Source: JACMNW01 sp963708425
Lineage (GTDB): Bacteria; Pseudomonadota; Alphaproteobacteria; Rhodobacterales; Rhodobacteraceae
Length of the DNA stretch: 64,000 bases
Assembly: GCA_963708425.1 (NCBI GenBank)
Contig: OY970206.1
Coordinates: 2,046,001 to 2,110,000, forward strand
Direction: 5' to 3'
Shown here one piece after another: positions 26,785 to 35,781 of this stretch; the first letter of the stretch is position 1; every line of letters begins with the position of its first letter. The notes under the pieces were generated by a model. That model searched no databases, had not been told where the DNA came from, and saw only the letters and a program-made list of their open reading frames with translations. The position numbers were made by a program, and so were the translations under genes.

Positions 26785-28527
26785 CTAGTGGGAGTCCTTG
26801 CCCACAGGAGCGCCACGGCAACCTTTCAGGAAATCGAGGTCAGCGCCAGTGTCGGCCCCCATCACATGGGCGTTGTGCAGGAAGGCATAACCGCTTTCCG
26901 GCGGTGCCGTGCGGGGCGTCCATTTGGCCAGACGGGCGGCCAGTTCTGCGTCGGAAATGTCCAGATGCAGGCGGCGGTTTGGCACGTCCAGTTCAATGAA
27001 ATCGCCATTCTGCACCACCGCCAAAGGCCCGCCCGCAGCAGCTTCGGGTGAGGTGTGCAGCACCACGGTGCCATATGCGGTGCCCGACATGCGGGCATCG
27101 GAAATACGCACCATATCGGTAATGCCCTTGCGCAGAACCTTTGGCGGCAGCCCCATATTGCCCACTTCGGCCATTCCGGGATAGCCCTTTGGCCCGCAGT
27201 TTTTCAGAACCATGACGCAGGTTTCGTCAATATCCAAAGCCTCGTCGTTGATCTTGGCCTTGTAGTCGTCGATGTCCTCGAACACCACGGCGCGGCCGCG
27301 ATGCACCAGCAAGGATGGCGTTGCGGCAGACGGTTTCAGCACCGCCCCTTTGGGGGCGAGATTGCCTTTCAGCACCACGACGCCGCCTGACTTTGCCAGG
27401 GCCTTGTCGGTGGGCAAGATCACATCTTCGTTGTGGTTGACCACATCCTTGACCTGATCCCACATGGTTTCACCGGACACGGTCAGCGCGTCTTTGTGCA
27501 GCAAGCCCGCCTCGCCCAGACGTTTGATCACCACGGGCAGGCCACCGGCGTAGAAAAACTCCTCCATCAAGTATTTTCCCGATGGCATCAGGTTGACGAT
27601 TGTCGGCACGTCGCGACCGCAGCGATCCCAATCGTCCAGCGTCAGATCAATGCCAACGCGCCCGGCGATAGCCAGCAGATGGATCACTGCGTTGGTCGAT
27701 CCGCCGATGGCACCATTGGTGCGGATCGCGTTTTCAAACGCCTCTTTCTTCAGAATGTCGGACGGTTTCAGATCATCCTTCACCATCTGCACGATGCGCC
27801 GCCCGGTCATCTGCGCCATCACCCGGCGGCGCGAATCCACTGCTGGGATGGCGGCATTGCCGGACAGGGCCATGCCCAAAGCCTCGGCCATGCTCGCCAT
27901 GGTGCTGGCAGTGCCCATGGTGTTGCACGAACCTGGGCTACGCGACATGCTGGCCTCGGCTTCAAGGAATTCCTCTTTGGTCATGGTGCCAGCCTTCACC
28001 GCCTCAGAGAACTTCCACAGGTGCGTTCCAGAGCCGACCCGCTCATTCTTGTAATAGCCGTTCAGCATCGGCCCGCCAGTGACGATGATCGACGGCAAGT
28101 CGGTGCTGGCCGCCGCCATCAGCAGGCTTGGCGTGGTCTTATCGCAGCCGACCAGCAGCACACAGCCATCCATCGGCTGACCGCGCATTTGTTCTTCAAC
28201 CGCCATCGCGGCCAGATTGCGGAACATCATTGCAGTCGGGCGGAAGGCGGATTTGCTGGTGGAAAATACCGGCACTTCCACAGGAAAACCGCCCGCCTCG
28301 TAGATGCCGTGCTTTACCCGTTGGGCGAGGTCGTTCAGATGGGCGTTGCAGGGCGTCAGTTCCGACCAGGTGTTCAGAATGCCAATCACCGGGCGGCCAT
28401 CAAACAGATCCGGCGGGAAGCCTTGGTTCTTCATCCAGCCGCGGTGATAGATATTATCCTTCGACGTGCCACCAAACCAAGTTTGCGAGCGCAATTTGCG
28501 GGGCCATTTGGCGGGTTTGAAGGTCAT
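26785..28527 (-). CDS. L-arabonate dehydratase (IlvD/Edd family)
   Basis: The 580-residue IlvD/Edd enzyme has the Fe-S cysteines in CNAHLND (about 60), GCDKTTPSLLMA (about 128) and RSPGSCNTMGTAS (about 197), and the family C-terminal SDARMSGTAYGTVVLH. The WFGGTSKDNIYHRGW head and the neighbours assign it to the sugar-acid branch rather than dihydroxyacid dehydratase. It removes water from L-arabonate to give 2-keto-3-deoxy-L-arabonate. It starts 7 bases after the AraD1 gene. A second family member at 55542 is IlvD proper. Confidence 0.88.
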   Translation of the reverse strand: MTFKPAKWPRKLRSQTWFGGTSKDNIYHRGWMKNQGFPPDLFDGRPVIGILNTWSELTPCNAHLNDLAQRVKHGIYEAGGFPVEVPVFSTSKSAFRPTAMMFRNLAAMAVEEQMRGQPMDGCVLLVGCDKTTPSLLMAAASTDLPSIIVTGGPMLNGYYKNERVGSGTHLWKFSEAVKAGTMTKEEFLEAEASMSRSPGSCNTMGTASTMASMAEALGMALSGNAAIPAVDSRRRVMAQMTGRRIVQMVKDDLKPSDILKKEAFENAIRTNGAIGGSTNAVIHLLAIAGRVGIDLTLDDWDRCGRDVPTIVNLMPSGKYLMEEFFYAGGLPVVIKRLGEAGLLHKDALTVSGETMWDQVKDVVNHNEDVILPTDKALAKSGGVVVLKGNLAPKGAVLKPSAATPSLLVHRGRAVVFEDIDDYKAKINDEALDIDETCVMVLKNCGPKGYPGMAEVGNMGLPPKVLRKGITDMVRISDARMSGTAYGTVVLHTSPEAAAGGPLAVVQNGDFIELDVPNRRLHLDISDAELAARLAKWTPRTAPPESGYAFLHNAHVMGADTGADLDFLKGCRGAPVGKDSH

Positions 28528-28534
28528 CGGAACC

Positions 28535-29524
28535 TCATAATGCTGTGACCGTTACTGCATCCGTTTCGGCGGCGGCAATCGCCAGCGGGTTTTTCAGAGG
28601 CAGGCCAAAAGGGCCTGCTTCAATTTCAAAAACGTCGCCGGATTGCGGTTTGATGCCATCGGCAAAACTAAGTGTGGCAGTGCCGAACATATGCACATGC
28701 ACGTCGCCCGGTTGGCGGAACAGCGCGTATTTGAAGTGGTGATGTTCAAGGTTGGCGAAGCTGTGCGACATGTTCGCCTCGCCCGACAGGAACGGCTTTT
28801 CCCAGATGATTTTGCCATCCCGGCGAATGCGGCTGGTGCCACGAATGTCGGTTGGCAGAGTGCCAACAAGAATTTCCGGGCCGAACGAGGCGGGGCGCAG
28901 TTTGGAATGGGCAAGGAATAGGTAGTTGATCCGTTCAGTCACATGATCGGAAAACTCGTTGGCCAAGGCCCAGCCGATGCGAAAGGGCTGACCATTCGGG
29001 CCAATGATGTAAACGCCAGCAATTTCAGGCTCTTCGCCGCCGTCCAGCGCAAAGCCGGGGGCGGTTAAGGCGGCACCGGACGCAACGGCCGTGTGGCCAT
29101 TGCCCTTGTAAAACCACTCCGGTTGCACGCCGACCTTGCCCGGCGCAGGTCGCCCGCCGTCCAGCCCCATGCGGAACATTTTCATGCTGTCAGTCAAGGT
29201 GTCGGCCTGCAAAGTCGTGTGCATTGCGTCACGGGTGCTGGCCGAACCAAGATGCGTAAGGCCAGTACCGGTCAGGTGCATATGGGCCGGGTCGGGGTGA
29301 GTTACGGGCAAGGTGAGGTGGCCCTCATCGGCTAGCCGAGACAAATCAACCGCGCCGCCAAGCCCGTGTTCGGCAATCACTGCGGCAAGGCTGCGCCCGG
29401 TGCTGGCGGCCTGCATCGCCAGTGCGTAAGTGCTGGTCGCACCCCGCACCAAGGCCGCTTCTGATCCGTCACGCAGCATCACAGCGATGCTACCATCGGG
29501 ACGGATGATTTGAGAAAGCAGCAT
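28535..29524 (-). CDS. AraD1/GguC family protein, probable 2-keto-3-deoxy-L-arabonate dehydratase
   Basis: The 329-residue protein resembles the GguC/AraD1 group of the fumarylacetoacetate-hydrolase fold (FYKGNGHTAV near 140, GEEPEIAGVYIIG, SFGPEILVG). Members next to arabonate dehydratase convert 2-keto-3-deoxy-L-arabonate to 2-ketoglutarate semialdehyde. It is the first gene of a tight three-gene operon with arabonate dehydratase and arabinose dehydrogenase. The semialdehyde dehydrogenase and a transporter for this pathway are not in the window. Confidence 0.82.
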   Translation of the reverse strand: MLLSQIIRPDGSIAVMLRDGSEAALVRGATSTYALAMQAASTGRSLAAVIAEHGLGGAVDLSRLADEGHLTLPVTHPDPAHMHLTGTGLTHLGSASTRDAMHTTLQADTLTDSMKMFRMGLDGGRPAPGKVGVQPEWFYKGNGHTAVASGAALTAPGFALDGGEEPEIAGVYIIGPNGQPFRIGWALANEFSDHVTERINYLFLAHSKLRPASFGPEILVGTLPTDIRGTSRIRRDGKIIWEKPFLSGEANMSHSFANLEHHHFKYALFRQPGDVHVHMFGTATLSFADGIKPQSGDVFEIEAGPFGLPLKNPLAIAAAETDAVTVTAL

Positions 29525-29903
29525 GATGGGCCCTCTGTTTGAATTCGTTGTAGACGTCGAAAATGGCAGTTGCCAGCGTAACTTTTGCAGGGCCGATGCG
29601 ACGCGAACAGGTGTGTGTTAGACGACTTGATACATGAGCTCATGGCGAAATTGGTCTGCCAAACTGGAACCGACCAGATGTTGAATTCCAATGTGGGTTG
29701 ACGCTATTGCCCGGCCCAGCGGGGGGCCAAGGTTAGGCCGAAGGTATCTGGGGCGCAGGGCGGTTCTGGATGGGTATTCCATTCATCACGATTGGGGCGC
29801 TGTTGTCCTATTTGCCCAGCCTGCACCACCAAATCCAGTGTCTGCTAGCTGTGCACCTGCTGTACACCCCCCGTGCAGACGTTTGGCGGAAAAATGGGTG
29901 CGC
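29525..29903. other. Intergenic region between alginate-type and arabinose operons, 379 bp
   Basis: It lies downstream of the algL-like gene and upstream of the arabinose operon (both minus), so it should hold the arabinose promoter. Visible elements are a perfect 12-bp palindrome CATGAGCTCATG (29633-29644) and, close by, TTGGTCTGCCAA (29651-29662) next to CTGGAACCGACCAG (29664-29677), which could be operator half-sites. Open frames here have no family-like content, and I see no clear terminator for the alginate-type operon. Confidence 0.5.
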
Positions 29904-30971
29904 TTAATTCCAGATCAGGCTTTGCTTGCCGCCGAGTTTGGAATTGCTGAGGTCTTCAAAGTTTAACGCGAACGCCTCGATCTGCGGGTCTTCGACTTGC
30001 GACAAGAACGAGGTGATCCAGGCGAATTCAAAGTTCTTCAACTTTGTTGGATCGGGGTTGAAGGTTTGTTTTTCGCCCGCAATCGGCTCGACGATTTTGG
30101 GGTCTTTGGCACCTGCCACGGCAAATTGTGCGGCGCGGATGATTGCGCCATCACAGCTTTGCAGCAGGTCGGGATTTTTGTCTTTCAGAAGGCCCGCCGT
30201 GACCACCAAAGGCCCAACCGCGTGGATTTGATAATGCAGCGCCAGCTTGCCGCGCCACATTTCGTTTGGCAGGCTGCCGTCGGCATTGGCAGTGCAGGCG
30301 ACGCGGTTTACCGATGCGATGGCCCAGTCGAGGATAATCTGGTCATCCAGCAGCAGGCCGACTTGGGCTGCCCCCAGCCCGGCCCAAGCGCGCAGGTTGT
30401 TGCGGCTGGCGCGCGGGGGGGCTTCGGTATCAAAATACGTCATGCTGTCTTGCACGCGAGTGCGTAGCCAGTTTTCGATGACCGCTTGACGATCATCTGC
30501 CGTCGCTTTTGGTTTGACCTGCGCATAGGCGATGGCAATTGCCGCGACCCGGCTGGGAACGGACATTTGCGCGCCTTCACTATCAAGCGCGCTTAGGGCA
30601 TCGGCGACAGCCCATTTATGGATATGGTCAACTACACAATCGGCGGCAAACACGGCGCCTTCGTCTTTGCGGGTTAGCGAATTGTTGGCTTCGGTTGCCA
30701 ATTTCTTGATGAAGTCGTCAACAGGTTTCAGGGCGGCATCGACGGCTGCATTGGCTTTTTCATCAAAGTCCGACCGCGATTTGCTGTCTTTGGTATAGCG
30801 GCTTTGGTAGGATAGTTTCGTGACCGGGGTCACGGGCGCGAAGCATACGGTATCTTCATCTTCGGCAGCTGCGGTATCTTCGGCCGGAGCGGTTTGGGCC
30901 TGGCTGGCAGCGGTGCTGCACGTCAATAGCAGTGCTATGCACAGGCCTTTACTGAACCCGGAAATAATCAT
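29904..30971 (-). CDS. algL: AlgL-like PL5 alginate-lyase homologue with altered active site
   Basis: The 355-residue periplasmic protein (signal peptide cleaved near ASQA, residue 25) matches the PL5 alginate lyase fold: helical repeats and the block NNLRAWAGLGAAQ (191-203), then LPNEMWRGKLALHYQIHA (234-251). PL5 enzymes have NNHxYW and R...Y in these places. Here Asn192, Arg240 and Tyr247 are kept, but the position of the catalytic His is Leu193. It may be inactive or have changed chemistry, with a structural or periplasmic clearance role. It is last in the operon and overlaps the algK-like stop by four bases (ATGA). Confidence 0.75.
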   Translation of the reverse strand: MIISGFSKGLCIALLLTCSTAASQAQTAPAEDTAAAEDEDTVCFAPVTPVTKLSYQSRYTKDSKSRSDFDEKANAAVDAALKPVDDFIKKLATEANNSLTRKDEGAVFAADCVVDHIHKWAVADALSALDSEGAQMSVPSRVAAIAIAYAQVKPKATADDRQAVIENWLRTRVQDSMTYFDTEAPPRASRNNLRAWAGLGAAQVGLLLDDQIILDWAIASVNRVACTANADGSLPNEMWRGKLALHYQIHAVGPLVVTAGLLKDKNPDLLQSCDGAIIRAAQFAVAGAKDPKIVEPIAGEKQTFNPDPTKLKNFEFAWITSFLSQVEDPQIEAFALNFEDLSNSKLGGKQSLIWN

Positions 30972-33736
30972 TGCGTTACTTTAACCTCTAGTGTCAGGCC
31001 GCGCACTTTTGCCGCCGCCTCTTCGTTGCCTGCCTCTGCTGCTTTGGTAAGCCAGACCAATGCCTGTTCACGCGAGGCTTCTGCCCCGATGCCGAATGCA
31101 AGCGCGTCGGCGTAGGCAACCATTGCATCAACATCGCCTAGTTTGGCCGATTTGCCAATCCAATCGGTCGCTTCGGCCAATTCATCGGCGGAAACCGCCC
31201 TAGCGCGGATTAGTTTGCCCAATTCCAGCATCGCCTCGGGCGAGCCGTCTTCGGCGGACATCAGATACAGTGCCTCGACATCAACGCGGGCGTAGACATC
31301 CGAGCTGATAGCGGGCGCGGCTGATGCGACGCGGGCTAGGGTATGGGGCAGGTCTACCGGTTCTATGCGGCCCAGAAGATCGACGAACAAGTCGGCGGAC
31401 CGGCCGGGATTGTAGTTTGGCGTGCCGGGTTTGGAGAAGGTTTCCAACAGGCGGTGGATGGCGGTGATGCTGCCTGCCTTGTAGCCAACTTCAAAAAATT
31501 CGATCTGATCGGATACGGTGCGCGCGTCACCAAACTGGCGCAGAGTGTCGCCCATTTTGACCATGCGCCAGCTATCACTTTCGCTAAGAAACTCGGCGAT
31601 GTTCATCCATTGAGCGAAGCTTTCGCTATCGCCGATGTCGCCCATAGCGCGGACCATCAGCATGACCTGATCAAAGCTGCAATCGGTGAGGGTGGTGGCG
31701 CGTGCCTTGTAATCTTCCACCGCTTCGGGGGAGGCGAGGAATGGCAGGGCCAGCAGCAGCGCGTCAAAATCGCCGCGTTCGTCGATGACCTGAGCGTAGG
31801 CATCATAGACCGCCTTGATATCGGGGAAGCGTTCGGGGTCGGTTTGCGGTAGCAGCGCCATTGCGGCACCGTTGCCCTTCGCGGCAAGCGGCAGCAGCGC
31901 GGCGGTTGCTTCGGCGCCAAAGGCCTGCGGGTTGGTTTCCATCAGGGTTTCGGCCAGTTCGATACCCGCGCTAAGGTCACCCTCGGCTAAGGCCATGCGG
32001 AAATAAGTGCCTGGATCGCCGATGTTCTGGCCGATTTCGGCAAATTTCCGTTCCAGACGCCCGCGCGACAGGGCAACCTTTTCATAACGCTGGGCATATT
32101 GTTGCCAGAACCGTTTTTGTTCGGGCGAAGTATCGGTGCGATCCAGCACAGCCATATATTGGGCAAGGGCTGTTGGGCGGCCATACAGGGCCTGCGATTG
32201 AAGGCGCGCAATTTCCTGTATATCGGGGCGAGCAATCAGGCGCAGCAGTTCTTCGGGCGAGAATTCGACGGTTTTGGTGCCGGTGGCAGCACTGATATCG
32301 CGCCAATAGTTCGCCTCTTCACGCTGTGGCGCTTTGGGGGAACGGCAGGTGAAGGCACTTTTCAGGCCATTCATCGGGTCAATTTCGCCCTGAAGGTGGA
32401 CGGTCTCGATAACCTCGTCGATGATTTCGTAGAATTCCGCCGGGGTTTTGGCATGGCGGAAGCGGATCGGGGTCAGCCATTTGGCGGCGTCGGAATCGCC
32501 CAAGGCGACGGCTTTTTCCAGTAGTTTGACCGCTTCTGCCTCGCCAGCCCAGCGACCTTTTTGTTCCAGCACAACTTCGGCCAGACCGATGTAGGCCCAG
32601 CTTGGCGCATCGGCGCGCTTGGCCAGCTCGGCCAGTGCGGCGCGGTAAGCAGGCAGATTGGCTTTATCATCCTTGGCTTCTTGCTGCAGGAACAGCACGT
32701 TACGGACAACGCCGGCACGGTCGCCGAATTGCGCCGATGCGGCGTATAGCTGGCGGGCGCGGTCAAGGTCTTGTGGCACGAGGGCGCCCAGTTCGTAGGC
32801 GCGGCCTAGGGTGACTTGCGCGAAGGGCAGGCCACCATCGGCGGCTTTGCTGAGGTATTGGACCAGCACATCGTTGGATTTTACCAGGTCTTCGGACCGC
32901 ATGTGCATTTCGGCAATTTTCCAGGCCGAGGATGTATCGCCGAGGTCGGCGGCGAATTTGAACCAGGTTTCGGCCATGGCGACATCGCGGGTGACGATGG
33001 TGCCGTTCATATATTCGCGGGCGATGCGCGAGACGCGGTCGCAGATCATTGGGTCGAGCTTGCCGACCAAGGCACCGAACGCCATGGTGACGGCAATGTC
33101 TTGCGGCACGTCCCAGCCGGGGACTTCGGTGCCTGCTTGTTGCAGTGCGACGATTTTCAGCAGCGCGTCGGCGTTGCCACCATACCCGGCGGCGACCAGC
33201 ATCGAGATGGCTTTTTCCTTGTCTTGTTTGATGCCGATGCCTTGCATCAGGTAATCCGACAGAGTGTTGAGCATTTTGGGCGAGCTGCCCTGTTTGGAGG
33301 CCAGCAGTTGATCGACCAAGCGTTGGTTGGTCAGTTCCTTCAGACGACCAGCGGCGATCAGCAGGGCGGCGCGTTCCAGCATGGCTTTGTCAGGGCCGAA
33401 CTGGCTGTCGACCGAGGGCATCAGGGCGTAGACCTTTTCGATGGTCGGGAACCATTTGATGGCGTTGAGTTCCATAAGCCGCTTCATGTCACGGCGGATC
33501 AGTTCTGGGGCCCGGTCTGGCAAGGTGTCGCTGGACCAGCCTTTCCACATCGCTTCGAGCTGTTCGTCGGCGAGGCCTGCGATGCAGATCGGTTCGCGGG
33601 CGATTTGTGGGGGTTCGAAGACGAGGGAGACGGTTTCGGCAGATGCCATGGAGCCAGCCAGAAGACCAGCGCCAAGCAGGCAAGCCCGTGCGGTCAGGGT
33701 GGTGAGGCGGCTTTTGAAAACGGTTGGCATCTGCAT
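30968..33736 (-). CDS. algK: Large Sel1-repeat protein, AlgK-like
   Basis: The 922-residue exported protein has a signal peptide (likely cut after SMASA, about residue 32) and many Sel1/TPR-like helical repeats. The clearest are residues 250-345 (AETWFKFAADLGDTSSAWKI; LSKAADGGLPFAQVTLGRAYELG), around 400-420 and the C-terminus (SAKLGDVDAMVAYADALAFG). AlgK of Pseudomonas is a Sel1 lipoprotein of about 475 residues that assembles the export complex. This one is about twice as long and has no lipobox Cys. By position and repeats I call it AlgK-like; the extra length could take over functions of missing parts such as AlgE. AAAGGA lies 8 bases before ATG 33736. Confidence 0.7.
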   Translation of the reverse strand: MQMPTVFKSRLTTLTARACLLGAGLLAGSMASAETVSLVFEPPQIAREPICIAGLADEQLEAMWKGWSSDTLPDRAPELIRRDMKRLMELNAIKWFPTIEKVYALMPSVDSQFGPDKAMLERAALLIAAGRLKELTNQRLVDQLLASKQGSSPKMLNTLSDYLMQGIGIKQDKEKAISMLVAAGYGGNADALLKIVALQQAGTEVPGWDVPQDIAVTMAFGALVGKLDPMICDRVSRIAREYMNGTIVTRDVAMAETWFKFAADLGDTSSAWKIAEMHMRSEDLVKSNDVLVQYLSKAADGGLPFAQVTLGRAYELGALVPQDLDRARQLYAASAQFGDRAGVVRNVLFLQQEAKDDKANLPAYRAALAELAKRADAPSWAYIGLAEVVLEQKGRWAGEAEAVKLLEKAVALGDSDAAKWLTPIRFRHAKTPAEFYEIIDEVIETVHLQGEIDPMNGLKSAFTCRSPKAPQREEANYWRDISAATGTKTVEFSPEELLRLIARPDIQEIARLQSQALYGRPTALAQYMAVLDRTDTSPEQKRFWQQYAQRYEKVALSRGRLERKFAEIGQNIGDPGTYFRMALAEGDLSAGIELAETLMETNPQAFGAEATAALLPLAAKGNGAAMALLPQTDPERFPDIKAVYDAYAQVIDERGDFDALLLALPFLASPEAVEDYKARATTLTDCSFDQVMLMVRAMGDIGDSESFAQWMNIAEFLSESDSWRMVKMGDTLRQFGDARTVSDQIEFFEVGYKAGSITAIHRLLETFSKPGTPNYNPGRSADLFVDLLGRIEPVDLPHTLARVASAAPAISSDVYARVDVEALYLMSAEDGSPEAMLELGKLIRARAVSADELAEATDWIGKSAKLGDVDAMVAYADALAFGIGAEASREQALVWLTKAAEAGNEEAAAKVRGLTLEVKVTQ

Positions 33737-33808
33737 GGCAGCGGTCCTTTGTTACGGGTAGGCTAGGTGTCTGCTGGCGACCAAGGGCGGACGCCAGCAG
33801 AGGTGGGA

Positions 33809-34447
33809 CTATTTGGCGATGGTGCTGGGTTGCATGGCGACCTGGTAGGTGCCGCCGGAGCCGCTGAACACGACGGCGATGCCTGCGCGGCGGGCCAGAT
33901 CGACGCCAGCGAGCGAGGCAAGGACGGTATCGCCTTCGCGGACTTCGAAATCGAGGGTCAGCGGGGCTTTCAGGGCAACCGAGCCAGACGAGTTGGCAGC
34001 AACGCCTTTGACCGCTACAGCGCTGGCGGCGGGAACGTAAAGATCTACCATTGCTTTGTCGGACAGGTTGAAGACGGTTATGACGGCCTGTGCCGGGCTG
34101 GCGGTGACGTCTTCGGGAACCAGGGTACTGGTGCCATCGGCGCCTACGACGAACGAGTAATACTTGCCCGCTTCGACAGTTACCTTGGTTTCATCGACAC
34201 CGGCGGTGATCGATATTTCGCCGGGTTGGTTGACCACGACATAGCCCGACACGCCCGATGGCAAATCGTTGAGGGTGGTGCTTTGAACGACGGCGTTGGT
34301 CAGGTCAGCGCCGACGACGCGCACGAAACTGGCGTTCGGATCTGGCACATCTTCGTACAGGCCGCCGTCTTGGGCGAAAGCGGGCAATGCCACTGTAACA
34401 GCCAGGGTCAGGGTGAAGGCTTTGATCCAGCCGCGATTGATAGTCAT
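33809..34447 (-). CDS. algF: AlgF-like alginate O-acetylation accessory protein
   Basis: The 212-residue protein has a signal peptide (cut after AFA, about residue 25) and begins its mature part GLYEDVPDPNASFVRVVGAD, the characteristic AlgF opening. Two small beta-rich domains follow. AlgF is a periplasmic partner of AlgI/AlgJ/AlgX in acetylating the polymer. AAAGGAG precedes the ATG, which overlaps the algX stop by four bases (34444-34447). A 72-base gap follows before the algK-like gene. Confidence 0.85.
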   Translation of the reverse strand: MTINRGWIKAFTLTLAVTVALPAFAQDGGLYEDVPDPNASFVRVVGADLTNAVVQSTTLNDLPSGVSGYVVVNQPGEISITAGVDETKVTVEAGKYYSFVVGADGTSTLVPEDVTASPAQAVITVFNLSDKAMVDLYVPAASAVAVKGVAANSSGSVALKAPLTLDFEVREGDTVLASLAGVDLARRAGIAVVFSGSGGTYQVAMQPSTIAK

Positions 34448-35781
34448 GAGGCATCTCCTTTAGGGCCTGTGCAGAAAGTCAGTTCTGTAGTGTCGGTCAC
34501 GGCGCGGTCGAAGCGCACCGTTATTTGCTTGAAGCTGGGGTGGCGAAACGGGCTTAACCCGAGATAAAAGTTGCCAGTGCCGCGCAGACGTTGGCCGCGT
34601 TCAATCTTCGATTTGCGAATGATCCCGTCGGTGGTTTCCAACGCAAAACTTGCCGTTCGTGCACCTTCTTGGCCGAAATCAGCAAAGATTGCATCGTCGG
34701 GACCGATGCTCATGCCCTCAAGTGAAGCCGAGACTGTGTGTTCATCGACTTTCGTTATGGGCAACGATTTGGTGCAGCTTGTCCCGGCGGCGGCAATCAG
34801 TTCTTCCAGAGGGGCCGATCCGTATTGCGCCAGATTGTTATAGATCGGGTTTTCCCAGATCAGGAAGCGGGGGCGCTGATCTTTGAATTCATCGGACGTC
34901 AGGTAGGAGGTCATCGCGCCAAACTGGTTACCGCCAGTGATGGAGTAGTTGATGACATCCAGCCCGGTGTATTCGGTTAGAAAACCAATAAAGTTGTTGA
35001 TCGGCGAATCTGAAAACGAGGTGCCGACCAGAACTGCGGGAAGGGCCGTATCGGACCCGGCAAAGATATCCAGATCGCCGGATTGTGTGGTGGCGCTTTC
35101 GACCGGGCTGGTCTTGTAGGCCTCGGTTTCGGTTGGTGGCAGCGCGTTTTTGCAAAAGCCTTGCAAGGAACGCCGCATCCCGGAAAACGCCACTTGCTTG
35201 CCAATGGGTTTGCTTTCGTAGGCTGACGGCGTCAGGTCTGCGAAGGACGGGTGTTCCTTCATGGCGGCAGCAATCGCTTGAGCGGCAGCGCGCGCGCCGC
35301 CCGACGTCCAGTGAAAGTCTGCGCCGAAGAAGGCCCGCTCGTCGCCTTCGACATTTTGCAGGGCGGTCATCACATCGGGGGCGATGATGCCGACCGACGA
35401 CATGCGGGCGATGATATCGGTATAGATCATCTCGGCCATTTCGGCATCGAAGCCGTAATCGTTGGCGCGTTCTGGCAGATAGTCTGCCATCGCCTGACTT
35501 TTGGCCGGGATCGTTACGTAAACCAGCGTGGTGCCGTTTTCTGCAAGCACCTCGGTCAATCGACCCAACAGAACGATGGTGCGTTGATCCATCGGATGTT
35601 GAAGGCGCAGGTCGGCGAAGGTGCGAAAGAATACGCCTTCGCTGCCCTCGACCGACGGCAGGGCAGTGGAAAATTCGTAGGCCGAGCAATCAAAGCCCGA
35701 TGGGGATTCGGCCTGTGCTGCGAGCGGGGCAATCGCGGTGAAAGCAGCTAACCCAAGGGCAGCGCGGTGCGCATAAGTCAT
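34444..35781 (-). CDS. algX: AlgX-like alginate O-acetyltransferase (SGNH fold plus C-terminal sandwich)
   Basis: The 445-residue periplasmic protein (signal cleaved near AQA, residue 24) has the SGNH-like acetyltransferase signature of AlgX/AlgJ: Asp155-x-His157 in GADFHWTSGG and the nucleophile Ser255 in VGTSFSD. Residues from about 340 on form a beta-rich module like the AlgX carbohydrate-binding domain, with a terminal Cys. AlgX transfers acetyl groups to mannuronate residues. AGGAG lies 7 bases before the ATG, and both ends overlap neighbouring genes by four bases, so it is fully embedded in the operon. Confidence 0.86.
   Translation of the reverse strand: MTYAHRAALGLAAFTAIAPLAAQAESPSGFDCSAYEFSTALPSVEGSEGVFFRTFADLRLQHPMDQRTIVLLGRLTEVLAENGTTLVYVTIPAKSQAMADYLPERANDYGFDAEMAEMIYTDIIARMSSVGIIAPDVMTALQNVEGDERAFFGADFHWTSGGARAAAQAIAAAMKEHPSFADLTPSAYESKPIGKQVAFSGMRRSLQGFCKNALPPTETEAYKTSPVESATTQSGDLDIFAGSDTALPAVLVGTSFSDSPINNFIGFLTEYTGLDVINYSITGGNQFGAMTSYLTSDEFKDQRPRFLIWENPIYNNLAQYGSAPLEELIAAAGTSCTKSLPITKVDEHTVSASLEGMSIGPDDAIFADFGQEGARTASFALETTDGIIRKSKIERGQRLRGTGNFYLGLSPFRHPSFKQITVRFDRAVTDTTELTFCTGPKGDAS

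Noticed and set aside
27433..28548. 371-codon plus-strand open frame
   Set aside because: It is antisense to arabonate dehydratase, which is unmistakable on the other strand.
29691..29966. 91-codon plus-strand frame in the alginate-arabinose gap
   Set aside because: No motif or ribosome site; it runs antisense into the algL-like gene.
32816..34567. Long plus-strand open frames of 316 and 266 codons
   Set aside because: They are antisense to the algK-like and algF genes, contain no domain, and reflect codon bias.
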